Positions 44,402 through 56,663 are shown, counted from the first letter of the stretch. The stretch is DNA of 64,000 nucleotides from Dermatemys mawii (GCA_007922305.1 ML677326.1:55236785-55300784), one strand, 5' to 3'. Made by a program: numbers and translations. Notes: generated by a model not told the origin, from the sequence alone.

Positions 44402-46411
44402 GAATAAAGGAAAAGGCACATATGAACCGAGAAATAAGAAGGAATTTCATGACTTCAATATTTTCAGGACATTGCATGCAGGTTTTTCTAAATACATTTT
44501 CACCATCTGGATAAGTGGCCCCATTTCTGGATTCAGTTTTGGCAAGTATGAGATGTGTCCAGCCAAAGTGGCTGTTAGATAGTTGGAAGAAGATCTGGAT
44601 GAATATTGGGGGGAGCAGAAGGTTTATGAACATGTTCTGTAAATTGATTTTCAGCAAACGTTCATATGAGCAGTTTTTGTTTTCACTAAATGTTTGAGGA
44701 AGAGTGACAAGAGCAAACTTCATGTAAACTCCACTAGACTGTTCTATTTTTATATCTTTTCTCTCCCTCAGTAAAGAAGGAACACATCTTAAAATCTGGG
44801 GTCCTTCTACATATTCAAGTATAATGTCTTTTCTTAAGCAGTAGAGGAAAGGCAGTAATTAATGGCTGTCCCTCCACTCACTGCAGAACATAACCTTCTG
44901 GTGCACAGGGGAAAGAGGAGTTGGGTATGAGCTACCATGGTGGGCATGGGGGCAGAGTCAACAAAATTATGTAAAAGAGCAAAAGAGAATACAAGAGGCA
45001 GAATTCAGTAAAAATAATAGAAAAAATAGTGTGTATGTGGGGGAATAGAAAGAAAGATAAAGATACTATGGCAACTGTGTCAAGCATGAGGGGTGTTTGG
45101 CCAGGGAGGGGTGGCTGCACCGATCTATTAAGCCACTTCATGAAGGTACAACAACAACAATGGTTTGGGAAGTTCTGATTAAAGAACTAGAAACATCAAA
45201 CACAAAGACAAACACTTTTCCTTTCTTCTTATAGTCTAGGTTAATTCATACTAAAGCTATGAAGGACAGAGTCTGTAGTTAGATTTTACATAGTAGATGC
45301 CAATTCTTTTGTTTTCTCCTGCCTTGCTGACAAACCAGGATTTATGTTAACCTTTCAGAAATTATTTTTGAGAATTGATGGAAAGCGGAGTGGGGTTAAA
45401 GTTAAAGGGGAGTAGGGTTAAAGTTATGGTATGAAGGCTAATCATGCCCAGACAAATGAAGACATAACATCTGTATCTCCAGATCAGGAGATAAAATAAT
45501 AATCAAATCATTGAGATCAAGTGGCCCATTACCAAAAATAACAGAGCACTCATCTCCTGGATCATTGCTCTTGCAGATTAGGCAGGAATCACCTGTCATT
45601 GGTTTATCTACTTTGACACTAGAGTGTTTGTTGTAATAAAATGCATTGTAAAACAAAGAAAATATTGGGCAATATGGTTATAGATTCCACTGAGAGAACT
45701 TTAGAATTTACTTTAGAAAACATGCACACTCAATATAAAGGGGAAGCCAGATAGAAGAGCAGCAGGACATCTGTCAGCTGTGCCCAGAAGGATCACAGAA
45801 AACTCTTTTGCATATAGGAGAATGTAAAGTGGTTCTTCATTTTCTGCAACTGAAACAGAGAAGAGCCTACCTTATGTAGTCTTTGGGGAAATGCAAACCT
45901 TAGGTATGCTGAGATGTGTGATTGCTAAGTTGTGGTTTGCTATTTTTCTCTATGCTTTTAAATCTCTAAATAAAACTTCCAAGAAAGAATTAGTGACTTG
46001 TTCCATCCCAGTAAAAGTGAGCTGCAAAAGCCCCCTCACCGCATGTGACTCAGAGAGGTACAAGTGGTACAGAGAATACGACTATGTTGACTTGCAGTGC
46101 AGAGGTGCCAAAAGACTAAAACAGTATGCTGTTTACTAAAAAGTATACTGATTTTATCTTGCTCTTAGCAAAAGCAGATGTCAATGCTATTATTAGCATT
46201 TTGTGATATGATGACTTTACCCTGAATATATTTGCATGTCAATGTCAATTACTTCTACCTAGCTGGGTTCATTTGGGGTATTTCAAATGGCTCTTTTTTA
46301 TGTGTGGTAAAATTGGCCATCTTCATTAACTTTTTCAAAACGCATGCTCTCACTGTTGAAGGGGTTCTAGATAAACAATCCCCAAGTATCTTACTTTGGG
46401 AAAGATCTGAG
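44402..46411. other. Non-coding DNA, nothing recognised
   Basis: About 2 kb. The 134-codon minus frame at 44319-44723 spans the LTR boundary and has no domain. No repeat family recognised. Confidence 0.35.
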
Positions 46412-46956
46412 GTGAAAGTGAGCCGGTATGGGCCGGTACTGCATACCAGTAAGAAGTCAGTACTGGCCCGTAGAAGCCCACATTAAAGCGCTGCCATCCC
46501 TGCCCCATTTGCACCCCCCAAAATGGTGGCCCTGCCAGTAGGGTCCGTACCAGCAGAGCTGCTGATGGGGAAGGGGAGTGACATTAAAGAGCTGCCACAG
46601 CAGCACTGCAAGGACCCTCAAAGCGCTGCCGCGGCAGAGCTTTAACGTTGCTGCTCTTTCCTGTTAGCGTCCCTTTCAGTACGGACCCTACCAGCAGGGC
46701 CACCATGGCCGGGGGGGGTGGAGTGCAAAAGGGGCAGGGGAGCAAAAGGATCAGCTGCCCCAGGGCTGTCAATTTAAAAGGGCCCAGGGCTCTGGTCACC
46801 GCTACCACTGGAGCCCCGGGCAGCGCGGATGGGTTATCTGGGGGATGCTGCCTCACAGCTCCACCCTTTCACCCAAGGCCCCTCCCTTTCTGGGGGTGGG
46901 GAGGCAGAGCCGCCCCCTGTACCGGTAAGTCTTTGGACTTACTTTCACACCAGGGA
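46412..46956. mobile_element. Non-autonomous DNA element with internal 28-bp inverted repeat
   Basis: The left end GGTGAAAGTGAGCCGGTA and the right end TTGGACTTACTTTCACACC are worn inverted repeats of GGTGAAAGTAAG type, and CCGGTAC / GTACCGGTA repeats just inside both ends. Arms at 46523-46550 and 46679-46706 match as inverted repeats at 26 of 28 positions. GC-rich filler lies between and after them. Open frames (46584-46856 minus, 46648-47001 plus) are products of the GC-rich palindromic sequence. Target duplication is not clear, so superfamily is unassigned. Confidence 0.6.
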
Positions 46957-48183
46957 AGGTGTTGGATTCCCACGCTGTGTGATCTCTCAGGCCGAGAATA
47001 ACTACAGGCTTACATATTGAGAGAAGGCATGTGGATAAGAACATTAAAAATTATAACTATGTATAGTTACTTGTTACACACTGCCACTCAGAGTATTCTC
47101 CCTCCACCCTGAATTGGTTTGTTATTTGTATTGTGGGGTTTTGGAACCAGGATGGACCAGGATAAGAAGACCTTTGCCCTGTCCCAAGAAGTTTGCAATT
47201 TAAGTATAAGTCTAAACTATGCTTCTCCTGTTTCTAAAAAAGGCTTTAGATACATTTCTTGAATTTCATCCATCACTTTTGACACTCAGAAAGTTACAGA
47301 AAAGATGTTTTCTTGCCCTGAATTTCTTTCAGTTTGCAAATGTTCTTGTTTATAGATCACCACATTTTCACGTGAACTTGATTTCTTTCAATATATCTTC
47401 TTTATGTTCTGTAAGTTTCTGGCATCCATCTCTAGCAATCTTTATATATTCTGAGGCAAAGAGAATGTATACATCATTTTACTAAGGACTGCGTTTTAAA
47501 TCAGTGACCAACATTTAGAATAATTTTGTCTCCTTTCCATGCAATCTTTTGTCTCCTTTACTGACTCATTTTCTTTATGGATTTGAACCATTTTTCTTTA
47601 TCTTAACCTCTTGCACAACCAGGGAGGATAAGTAATGAGAAAGGTTTCAAGCAGATAAAGAAAAAGATGTCAACGAAGGAGACAAAATGGCTTAAAAGGA
47701 CTGTAATTGTACTTTATTAATTAAAAGGCATAGCTCTTCCTCCATCTTTTTTTTTAAAGGAACACTGAGGAGCAACTCACACTTACGTACATTCCATCTT
47801 GTGGTGTGCACGATGCTGTCAGACCTCACAATCTAAGAAAGAGCAAACATGGATATATGTGGATGGAAGACCTACAAGGACCACCTGCAGTAAGTGCTAC
47901 AGGACATGATGCTAATGATTATGCTTTTCCCTTTGAGTCACTACATAATCAATGCCCCAGCACAGCATTTGAAGAGACAGGATGCACAATGTCCATCGAA
48001 AGACCCCATGGATTCCATGGGATTTAGATCAACCCCATACTGCTTCCAGGGGTGCAGCCATTTGGCTGTTGTACAAGACTAATGGCTTGTCCTCATGTAG
48101 TCACTGAGGATCCTTTGACATTTTCAAAGCATAGGGGTGAATTCCTGGCATCTTGGTAATTACATTCTGTCTACAAAACCAAC
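46957..48183. other. Non-coding DNA, possible unidentified repeat at 47750-48120
   Basis: 47760-48120 has more balanced composition than its surroundings and contains GAAAGACCCCATGGATTCCATGGG, a short palindromic word, which suggests an interspersed repeat that I cannot name. Open frames there have no domain. Confidence 0.3.
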
Positions 48184-48246
48184 AAGGAATCCGGTGGCAC
48201 GTTGTTTTTGTGGATACAGACTACAATGGCTACCCCTCTGATACTT
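48184..48246 (+). repeat. Collapsed copy of the hairpin repeat
   Basis: GGAATCCGGTGGCAC, the start of the left arm, is joined directly to GTTGTTTTTGTGGATACAGAC and GGCTACCCCTCTGATACTT, the tail that follows the right arm in complete copies. The whole hairpin is missing between them. Compare 2114-2310 and 61953-62082. Confidence 0.65.
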
Positions 48247-49469
48247 GATTCCATCTACAGAAAACCTCCCTGCAGTTTATTTGCATATGGTACTCTTTAC
48301 TTCTTGTCTTAAACTACTGTGAAGTGCTGCTGTTAAAAAGTTGTCAGCCAGTAGGGGTGACATGATCCCCATATATCATTAGATGACCAGGTGTTCTGTT
48401 GAAGAACTATTCAGTATTTGGCATGCTTGGATAACAAACTATATATCTGCAAAACTGTGTTACTTGTATATTTTTTTCCAGTAGTGCGGAGACTGGATAT
48501 CATTTGCAAAGATCTAAAATATGTTGAAATCAGTGTGAGTTTATTTCCCTTGTAAATCTACTTATTTACACCATCATTTTATTTTTTAAATATAAAGCTG
48601 CACTTACATCACATCAACATTAAAAACATAGCTCTTCCTTATGGCATGGAAGTTAGATACTTAATATTTCCCCCTTCTTTCCCACTTCCTTGGGTTTATT
48701 CACATGCCGGGACTAAAGCATGTCTTTATTAGCTGTATTAACATTCATAAGGCTATAATAAAAATCTGACACTGAAAAGGTCTCCCTACCCTACACTCAG
48801 TTACACAGTATAATACCCCAAGAATTTATATCTGATAATGTCTTAATTAATGCTAGTTTTCTTTCTTGTGGATATTGGAGTCAGATCAGTAGGAGAAGGC
48901 AAAAAAGCCCACCTCTGAATATGTGTGCGTAAAAATTTCTTCCCCCAAACACTGGGCCAAAATTTCAGCTAATGTAAATTGATGCAGCTTCATTGGAGTC
49001 AACAGAACCACATTAATTTACATCAAGTGAGGAACAGGTCCTGTTGTTACAGAACATGGAGAATGCCATGCATTATTCTCCCATTATCCATAAGTGCACA
49101 CACTTGCCCAAGCCACAGGTAGGGCCAAGTTCTGCTCTGAGTTACGCCAGGCTAAATCCAGGAAAAAAAGCCCACTGTACCCAATGGAGTTATTTCACTG
49201 GTATATCTAGAAGCAGAAACTATGCAGGATATTGCTATGTTATATCTGACTTTATTTCTTACAGTCTAATCTATTAAATGTTGCAAATGATTTATTCATA
49301 AAGCAGTGCTTCACACAGTGTCCCATCTGAAGACTGCCAGGACTCAAAAGAGTATGTAATTACACAATTAGAGGGTTTTTTTTAAAAAAAGTAAATGATT
49401 AATAGTTCAGAATAGGCTTTTATAGCCTATCAAGTTTATACATATTGAAAGACTTGTTATAGTGAGAGA
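48247..49469. other. AT-rich non-coding DNA
   Basis: GGGCCAAAATTTCAGCTAATGTAAATTGATG near 48955 with AATTTACATCAAGTGAGG near 49015 form a worn palindrome of a common old repeat. Nothing else recognised. Confidence 0.4.
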
Positions 49470-49471
49470 CA

Positions 49472-49696
49472 GTGAGGTGGCAAACATTCACAATAAACAG
49501 TGAGGTGGCAAAGTTTGCAGATGATACTAAACTGCTCAAAATAGTTAAGACCCAAGCAGACTGTGAAGAACTTCAAAAAGATCTCACAAAACTAAATGAC
49601 TGGGCAACAAAATGGCAAATGAAATTTAATGTGGATAAATGTAAAGTAATGCACTTTGGAAAAAATAACTTGGAGTCATCATGGATAGTTCTCTGA
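49472..49696 (+). pseudogene. CR1 reverse transcriptase fragment, FADD box intact
   Basis: SEVAKFADDTKLLKIVKTQ, then LTKLNDWATKWQMKFNVDKCKVMHFG: the palm motif C and thumb start of the CR1 enzyme. The internal deletion shifts the frame after GKNNLES. It shows what position 24185 of the longer copy looked like before its Ala to Glu change. Confidence 0.85.
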
Positions 49697-49790
49697 AGAT
49701 GTCCATGCAGTGTGCAGCAGCAGTCAAAAAAGCAAACAGGATGTTAGGAATCATTAAAAAAGGGATAGAGAATAAGACGGAGATATCTTA

Positions 49791-50267
49791 TTGTCCTTAT
49801 ATAAATCCATGGTGCGCCCACATCTTGAATACTATGTACAAATGTGGTCTCCTCATTTCAAAAAGGATATACTGAAATTAGAAAAGGTTCTGAGAAGGGC
49901 AACTAAAATGATTAGGGGATTGGAACAGGTCTCATATGAGGAGAGATTAAAGAGGCTAGGACTTTTTAGCCTGGAAAAGAGGAGACTAAGGGGGGATATG
50001 ATAGAGGTATATAAAATTATGAGTGGCGTGGAGAAAGTGAATAAGGAAAAGTTATTTACTTGTTCCCATAATAGAAGAATTAGGGGCCACCCATTGAAAT
50101 TAGTGGGCAGCAGGTTTAAAATAAATAAAAGGAAGTTCTTCTTCATACAGCGCACAGTCAACCTGTGGAACTCCTTGCCTGAGGAGGCTGTAAAGGCTAG
50201 GACTATAACAGGGTTTAAAAGAGAACTGGATAAATTCCTGGAGGTTAAGTCCATTAACGGCTATTAG
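49791..50267 (+). pseudogene. CR1 ORF2 C-terminal region
   Basis: A 158-codon open frame: LYKSMVRPHLEYYVQMWSPHF, RRATKMIRGLEQVSYEER, LKRLGLFSLEKRRLRGDMIEVYK, RIRGHPLKLVGSRFKINKRKFF, TVNLWNSLPEEAVKARTITG and FKRELDKFL, ending naturally at the TAG after SINGY. This is the intact C-terminus of the CR1 polyprotein, longer than the frameshifted copy at 24571. CVQ appears as YVQ. Confidence 0.85.
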
Positions 50268-50466
50268 CCAGGCTGGGTAAGAAATGGTGTCCCTAGCCTC
50301 TGTTTGTCAGAGGGGGGTGATGGATGGCGGGAAAGAGATCACTTGATCTTTACCTGTTAGGTTCACTCACTCTGGGGCACCTGGCATTGGCCACTGTCGG
50401 TAGACAGGATACTGGGCTAGATGGACCTTTGGTCTGACCTAGTACGGCCTCTCTTATGTTCTTATG

Positions 50467-52475
50467 TTTAGACTTGGGTTAAACGGTAAAAAGAAGGGGA
50501 AAAGCTTCTGAAACTGTGTATTCCCCCTTCCCTCTCCCCACCTCCTCTGTCAACTATTTGTTTTTAAATAACAGATGCCGTAGTCAATACTTAGGCGTCT
50601 ACATAACTGGCCTGATTTTCAGAAGGCCTGAAGACCCATCAGCTCCCATTGATTTATTTATTGGAACAGATGGATCACTGGTCCGATCGAGTGTGGCTTT
50701 AGAATTCAGAATTTTTACTAATGTAATTGTCTCCTTCATGAGGACTCCATCCACTGCCATATTCTGGGTAAGAGCACCATATTCTACGTAGCAGTCTTCA
50801 AATTTTAAGCAGGAGACAAGAGTTTTAGGACCCTAGTACAAACTCTCCAAGAGGATAAGTCTAGTGCTTGACTTATAAATGCAATGTGCTTCCACTTGGA
50901 AAGAAGTCTTTACATATTACATGTGAGGCTTAAGTTTCCCTTGAAAATATTATGGGAAACACAAAGTAAAGTAGTAAAGGAAAATGTTACTTTTTTCTGA
51001 CTTGAGTCAGAAAAAAAGGAATTTAGATGATAAAAACAAAGATGATTAGCAATCTACCTTGAGAAGTTCTACGTAGGGATTTAGAGACTGAAAATTTTAA
51101 GTAAGACTTGATAAACATTTGAAATGAACTTAAACTACTAAGCCAATTGCTTTGAGCATTTACTCAAAATAACTCCCAACACACTATTATGGATTATCTA
51201 AGATATTTAAAGAAAGTCCACAGTAGCCAAAAACTATTAAAACATTTAACAGTACACAAATGTTGGTCAACTAGTAGTAGCAATAAGGATGAGAAAGGCA
51301 GGTCCCCCGCTCCATAGCCACCACTCCATTGATTCCAGAATGTGTGTGTGTGTAAATATTAGTCTCATACAAAAGCTACATTAAAAGAATGTTAAGGTTT
51401 CAAAGTGAAGCACTCAAAAATTTGGAAATAACTGAGTCTGTCTTCTGCCCAAGCCTTTCGTCCCCTCAAGGAGGATGCTCTCTCATCCTTGGAAAGGGTT
51501 AGGCAATTGTAACTAGCACTGCTCCGAGCTCTGCCTATAAAATATATTTACACCCCCACGCCCACCCACCCATCTCCTTTCTTCATGTTTACATTAGGCT
51601 ACCTGGGCTAAATAAACCCCTGCTTCAACACCATTCATTCCAGCAGGCTTACATTAAGAACAATATAGGTTCCTATAATACGTTTAACTGATTGCATTGG
51701 GGAGGCTGTCTAGAAGATCGCATAAGCCAGCAAGATTCTGTGTCAACTTTACCAGGAGTGAGTCAGTTGGCTTGATGTTAGAACTGTGCTAATGGATTCC
51801 CAGAGGACAAGCTCTGCTTCTCCAAATAGAAGGAAAACAAAGTTTGTCTGGTGTCACTGATGTGCCGAAGGGCAGTCTGAGTAAGACTGACTGGCTATAG
51901 CAGCAGAACTGTGCTTCTGGATTCAGGTAGCGGACAACTTGTTATATCCATTATCTCCAGGATGAATGCATGCTCTGTGCAGAATTTAATTAGTATCTGG
52001 GTAGCAGCTCAGAGGGGATGGACCAAAGACACTAGATCTTCTATTTGGACAAGGTGCCTCTTTCTCATGGCAATATTGTTCAATACATGCAATTTGGTGC
52101 ATGGCAATGACCCAACATGTTTTGTCGATATTAAAGTTGTGCATAGTTTTGCAACAGGAGTACAGGGAAAGATAGAATAAACAGGTTTAATCCCAATTAA
52201 CTGAAAACTAATTGTGGGCAAAACTGAAAAATAGCAGTGGTATTCAATCAATGAATTTATTTGTTCAAGAAAGGATAAGAGTTGTTTTTCCTTCTATTCA
52301 GAATTTCTGTCCCAGAAGAAGTGTTAAAGAGTCTTGTAGCAACTTATAGATGATAAGTACTATACATATATATGATTATCCTAACAGGGAAAGCAGGGAA
52401 TTGGGAAATGAAACTCAGCTGTAGAGGAAGAGCAGGGTAAAAATGACAAAGGGGCAGCATAAGAAGAATAGAGCA

Positions 52476-52480
<5 letters not shown>
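50467..52480. other. Non-coding DNA with one old palindromic-repeat trace
   Basis: TGGCCTGATTTTCAGAAGGCCTGAAGACCCATCAGCTCCCATTGATTT near 50608-50655 is a worn copy of the CTGATTTTCAGAGGTGCTGAG repeat. A short (TG)6-like run lies near 51341. No gene is supported. Confidence 0.4.

Positions 52481-52527
<47 letters not shown>
52481..52527 (+). repeat. (AG)23 microsatellite
   Basis: An uninterrupted AG run of 47 bases. Perfect and long, so probably polymorphic. Purine on one strand, so it could adopt triplex structure. Confidence 0.95.
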
Positions 52528-52532
<5 letters not shown>

Positions 52533-55089
52533 ATATGTCTTTGTTTCAACTTTTTAGAGTGTCTGGCTGAACAAAGAATATATAAGATTTACTGATTTTT
52601 TTTTTTTAAAGGAAGCCTCTTGCTGAGGGAAGCTCTGCCTTTAGCTGCAGGCATCCCTGAAGCTACACTGAGCAGCTGGGAGAGAACTGCAGGCTGGCAC
52701 TTTGATCCCTCACTGGAAACTGCTGCTTAGTTGGACAGGCCTAGGGCAGATTCAGAAGTAGAACAGAACAGCCCCACAGAGTGCTATCATACCCAGAGTG
52801 CCTTCAGCCTCCTTCTCTTTGGAGCTGCTGCTCCTATGGACAAAAACAGAGGAGAAAATAAAACATTGATGGAAAAGCTCTGAAAATTACAAGCATTAAA
52901 ACTGCCAAAATAAGAAGAGTTGCCTCTTCTGCTCTGCCCTCTAGAAAGCTCATCCAAGAGATAAAGAAGAGGGAATAGCCTAGGTAGCTAGAAAGTTCCA
53001 ACGTTTTGGAAATTGTGCCTAGAGGTTGTTTTTGGTTGCAGCTTTCACACAGAAATTGCCATAGAAGGAAATAGCAGGGCTCTCTCTCAATAGAGGGCTC
53101 TCTCTCAACAAAGAGTGTTCCACACAATTAAACGTTGTCTACCCTTCAATCTGGAAAATGGTACTATTGGTACTGTGTACTATATTAATTTTAGTGAGGA
53201 GCTAGACAGTTGGCAGGGGCTGACAGCTCATCTGTTATTCTTCTAGCAGTATCAAAGTGGAACAGCTGATGTGACAGTGAGCTGCTCTTTCTTACCTCTG
53301 ATGTGATGACTCTCCTATGCCAAAGTTTTGGTACTCCTGGATACTCTTCTAGTGAAACAGTATTTCTGCAACCACTGGGATCTTTACTATGACTGAGAAC
53401 ATCTTGTTTTTAATAATTATAATTATTTTGTTGAGACAAATATATATATATTGTTTAAAAAGTGCTGAAAATAATTGAAGACTTCATGTTTGGTAAACAT
53501 TTTGTCATTTCTGTAAGTGGAACAGCACACTGTTGATCACTTGAAGTTTTTCTATGGACTTAAATGAGCTGTAGATCAGAGCTCATTTTAGAGGATGCTA
53601 AGATTCAGGCTCCTGAATTTGCTTATATACATTTATTCTAGCAAAAAATTTTAATCTTGGAGTTGTTTAATATGAGTGTCTCCCTTACTATTGCAAGATG
53701 GGATACAATACCAACCAGTGACAATCCCCAATTTGTCTTGCAAACTCAAATATTTATCTTAATCAGTACAAATATCTGTTTAAACTGTTACAAGCTTGAT
53801 TCGTCCAGGGCTAATGACAGAAAAATGGCTCAGTTCCCCCTATGGCTCTGATAGTACAAGCTGGTAAATCAATAGGAATACAAGCTCCATTGTAAGAGGA
53901 CTAATGTGAATACAACTTTCCTGATTAAGCAAATGGACAAAAAGACCAAAAGTTATATGAGTCAATTCTGCATGGTTTTTATCATTACTTTTATCAGGAA
54001 GTTTGTACAGTATTAATGCATTAAATCACAGACATATAATATTTAGAATACAGAATTGACACCCTTATTGATTAACTGATGATCAAGAGTTGCATGATTA
54101 TTAGGTAGGAATGGTTTTCAAGTCATCACAGTTCATAATTTAAATAATAAAGGCCTACACCTGCAAGATGCCCAGCCCTTTCTGAGTATGCTGAACATCT
54201 ATTATTACCAATGACTTAAGAATGAGTCAAAGTGCTCAGTAATGCTCAAGATCGCATCCTTAGGGTCGGATCCTTCACCCATTGTAGTCAATTGCACTTT
54301 TGCCATTAACTTGCAACATATGAAGGATCAAATCTTTAAAGAGCAATGCCCTGGTCCTGCTAACTCTTGTGCATCTATAACTCCTCTGCTTCAATGGGAG
54401 CCAGCAGCGCTAAATACCTCACAAAATTGGATCCTTTTTATGAACATTTTAGAGGTAACATACTTGCAAGTACAGTTCACAGGGTACTTGAAAAAGGAGT
54501 CAGTGTAACTTGCTTTATACGTTTCTCTTGGTCTAAAAGAGAAAAATATGTTTTCCAAAGAGAAAAGGACTGCACTTTAATTGGATGACTAAATTTATTC
54601 AGAAGTTCTGTGGAGGTCCCAGATTCTTCTCTGTGCCATGAATTATTAGTCTTGAAGGATTCAAAACATTCTCGAATACTGCCCATCTGTAAAATGCTCT
54701 GTAATATGCAGAAAGAAATTACTGACATGAAACACACTCAAAGATAGTGAAGAAATTTTGATAAGATTATCTCTGTTAGAATGTTAATGGGAAAGGCATT
54801 TTTTACAGAGGAATATGGAGCTAAGACAAACTGACTTAGAACATTCTGCCAGCATTGAATAATGGAAACTCAGCTGCTTAGAGGCTGAGCAGCGAACTGT
54901 TAACCCACACTTATCTATTGTTATATTTTTTTTGTTCGGATTACACATTTGAGCCTGCAAAAGACAACACATGAGATATACCAAAATAATAATTTAAGAT
55001 TGCTCTCTACTTCAAACACCACACTGTTATTTGATAAGTTTACTGCACCTCTGATTGAGAGAGAAAAAGCACTGACCAAAGTTCAGGCA
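52528..55089. other. Non-coding DNA, nothing firmly recognised
   Basis: 52615-52830 is GC-richer and has no element tips. A near-perfect 18-base tandem repeat (GGGCTCTCTCTCAA at 53077 and 53095) is present. 54150-54420 contains TCACCCATTGTAGTCAATTGC and TCAATGGGAGCCAGC, traces of old interspersed repeats. No coding domain. Confidence 0.35.
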
Positions 55090-55873
55090 TGTCAGGATTG
55101 CCTCCCCACTCTGAACTCTAGGGTACAGATGTGGGGACCCGCATGAAAAAAGAAATAACACCCCCCCCAAGCTTATTTTACCAGCTTGGGTTAAAACGTT
55201 TTTCCCCAGGACACAACTTCTTCTGTATCTGCACCTGGTACACTGCCACCACCAAACTAGGTCTAGGGTAGTTTGGGACCCTTCTTTCCCTTTCCACTAA
55301 CCCCCCAAACTTCTTCCTTCCCTGGGAAGCTTGAGAGGAAAAAAACAAACTTTGCCTGCTCCTGCGAGACGTGCCCGATCCAAAACCAGGATCTTACACA
55401 ATGAAAAACAAGCAGTCAGCTTCTTAAAAGAAAGATTTTAATAAAAGAAAAAAAGAAAGGAATAAATCCCTTATAACCATCAGTAGAACAGCATCTACCA
55501 TAATCAACAAAAGGATTCAGAAACCAAACCTCTCCCCCGAAGCAACTTTCTCCCACTGTTGATATCTCTGCTGAATCTTACAATCTCAAGAAGCACCCAG
55601 CCAACACTCACCACTGAGAACCCTCCAAGTGATAAAAAGAAGGTAAACTTACTGACTACAGTACTTGACAGAATCTTATAGTTACAGTGAAAGACATAGC
55701 TGTGTTCATCCCATAGCCGAGGTGAACAGAGAGAGAGCCAGACAGAAACTGAAACTTAAAATCCTTTGTCTCCCGAGGAATTTCTCATTGGTCAGTTGTC
55801 CACCTCTCAGGTTACCTTTAGCTTAACCCCTTACAGGTAAAGAATAATTCTAGGCTACTTCACACTTATGACA
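55090..55873 (-). mobile_element. Solo LTR with perfect 5-bp duplication
   Basis: The element begins TGTCAGGATTGCC and ends CACTTATGACA, so the tips are TGTCA/TGACA. AGGCA flanks both sides exactly (55085-55089 and 55874-55878). TG...CA with a 5-bp duplication is the mark of a retroviral LTR, and no internal region is present, so it is a solo LTR of 784 bases. Orientation is uncertain. The minus strand starts with the TGTCATAAG part and has a TGTCTGGCTCTCTCTCTG-like pyrimidine stretch and a TTTATTCC region like known turtle LTRs. The plus strand has AATAAA at about 55439 and 55461. Confidence 0.8.
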
Positions 55874-55878
55874 AGGCA

Positions 55879-56186
55879 ACTCTAGGATTTTCTTTTACTA
55901 AAACAAAGTGTTCCTCACTAGTAAAGTGCACTTTATATGTTAGATAGCTTTAGACTCTCTCCCCGAAACACCAGTCATGCCTTCTCTGTGTATAGCTACG
56001 TAATACACACAATTTAATAAATTTTATCCTGTACTTAGCCATCATATAAAAGGATTACACAACATTTCAATCACTGTCAACAAACACAGGTTAATTACAT
56101 AGGCCATGTTACATACAGAATTAGCACTGGTGGCAAAAAAAAAAAAAAAAAGACCATCAATGATGGATGCAGTTGCTTTAAATATT
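55879..56186. other. Short spacer with (A)17 run
   Basis: No gene. A homopolymer of 17 A lies at 56135-56151; what produced it is not clear. Confidence 0.6.
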
Positions 56187-56379
56187 TGGAGATATACCTA
56201 TCTCATAGAGCCAGAAAGACCTTGAAAGATCATTGAGTCTAGTCCCCTGCCTACACCAGCAGGACCAAGTACCGTACCCTGACAGATTTTTTGCCCCAGA
56301 TCCCTAAATGGCCCCCTCAAGGATTGAGCTCACAACCCTGGGTTTAAGCAGGCCAATGCTGAAACCACTGAGCTATCCC
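56187..56379 (-). mobile_element. Tortoise PolIII/SINE (Cry-type), antisense
   Basis: On the minus strand it starts GGGATAGCTCAGTGGTTTCAG (56379 leftwards), a tRNA-like head with an A-box (TAGCTCAGTGG) and, further in, GGGTTGTGAGCTCAATCC, a worn B-box. The body passes through GGGGGCCATTTAGGGATCTGGGGC to a tail GGGGACTAGACTCAATGATCTTTCAAGGTC, which is CR1-like. This is the structure of turtle Cry SINEs, transcribed by RNA polymerase III and moved by CR1 machinery. The B-box has a C where T is usual (GCTCAATCC). Confidence 0.85.
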
Positions 56380-56663
56380 TTCCCCCTTCTTATACTTTGT
56401 GACACATTATTGGGGCAGCAGTATCCCACATTTTAAATTAGAGACTCTCTGAAACCAACAGAGACTTTCAAAATGAAAGAAACTTAGTGTCAATGATGCA
56501 TGATGGAGCAATATTTGGCAATGCCCCTTCTAGAATACAAAGTTGTGAATATCAAAACATTCATCCTAGCCACATATATCTCATTCAACATGCTTGGAAG
56601 TTTTCAAACAGGAATCTAAAGCATCTTTAATTTTATATTATTTGGTTTACACATGCAGAATTT

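Larger units (their letters stand above)
49470..50466 (+). mobile_element. Young CR1 3' half
   Basis: 5'-truncated at the palm motif C (FADD intact at about 49510). It is collinear with 24165-25195, with only about three differences over the first 170 bases. Roughly 60 bases after AAAAATAAC are missing relative to that copy. The 3' end is complete: CTAGATGGACCTTTGGTCTGACC, then TAGTACGGCC and TCTTATGTTCTTATG. No poly-A. The left junction carries a duplicated CAGTGAGGTGGCAAA. Confidence 0.9.

Noticed and set aside
44319..44723. 134-codon open frame on the minus strand
   Set aside because: It crosses the boundary of the LTR-like element and has no domain.
46584..47001. Open frames of 90 and 117 codons in a GC-rich segment
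   Set aside because: They are read-through of a palindromic, GC-rich DNA element with few stop codons; protein composition is Gly/Pro/Ala/Arg-rich without motif.
52481..52527. Promoter or regulatory GAGA-type element
   Set aside because: It is a simple AG microsatellite with no transcript evidence nearby.
56325..56379. Possible tRNA gene on the minus strand
   Set aside because: It has an A-box-like and B-box-like word but no complete cloverleaf, and it continues into a CR1-like tail, so it is a SINE head.
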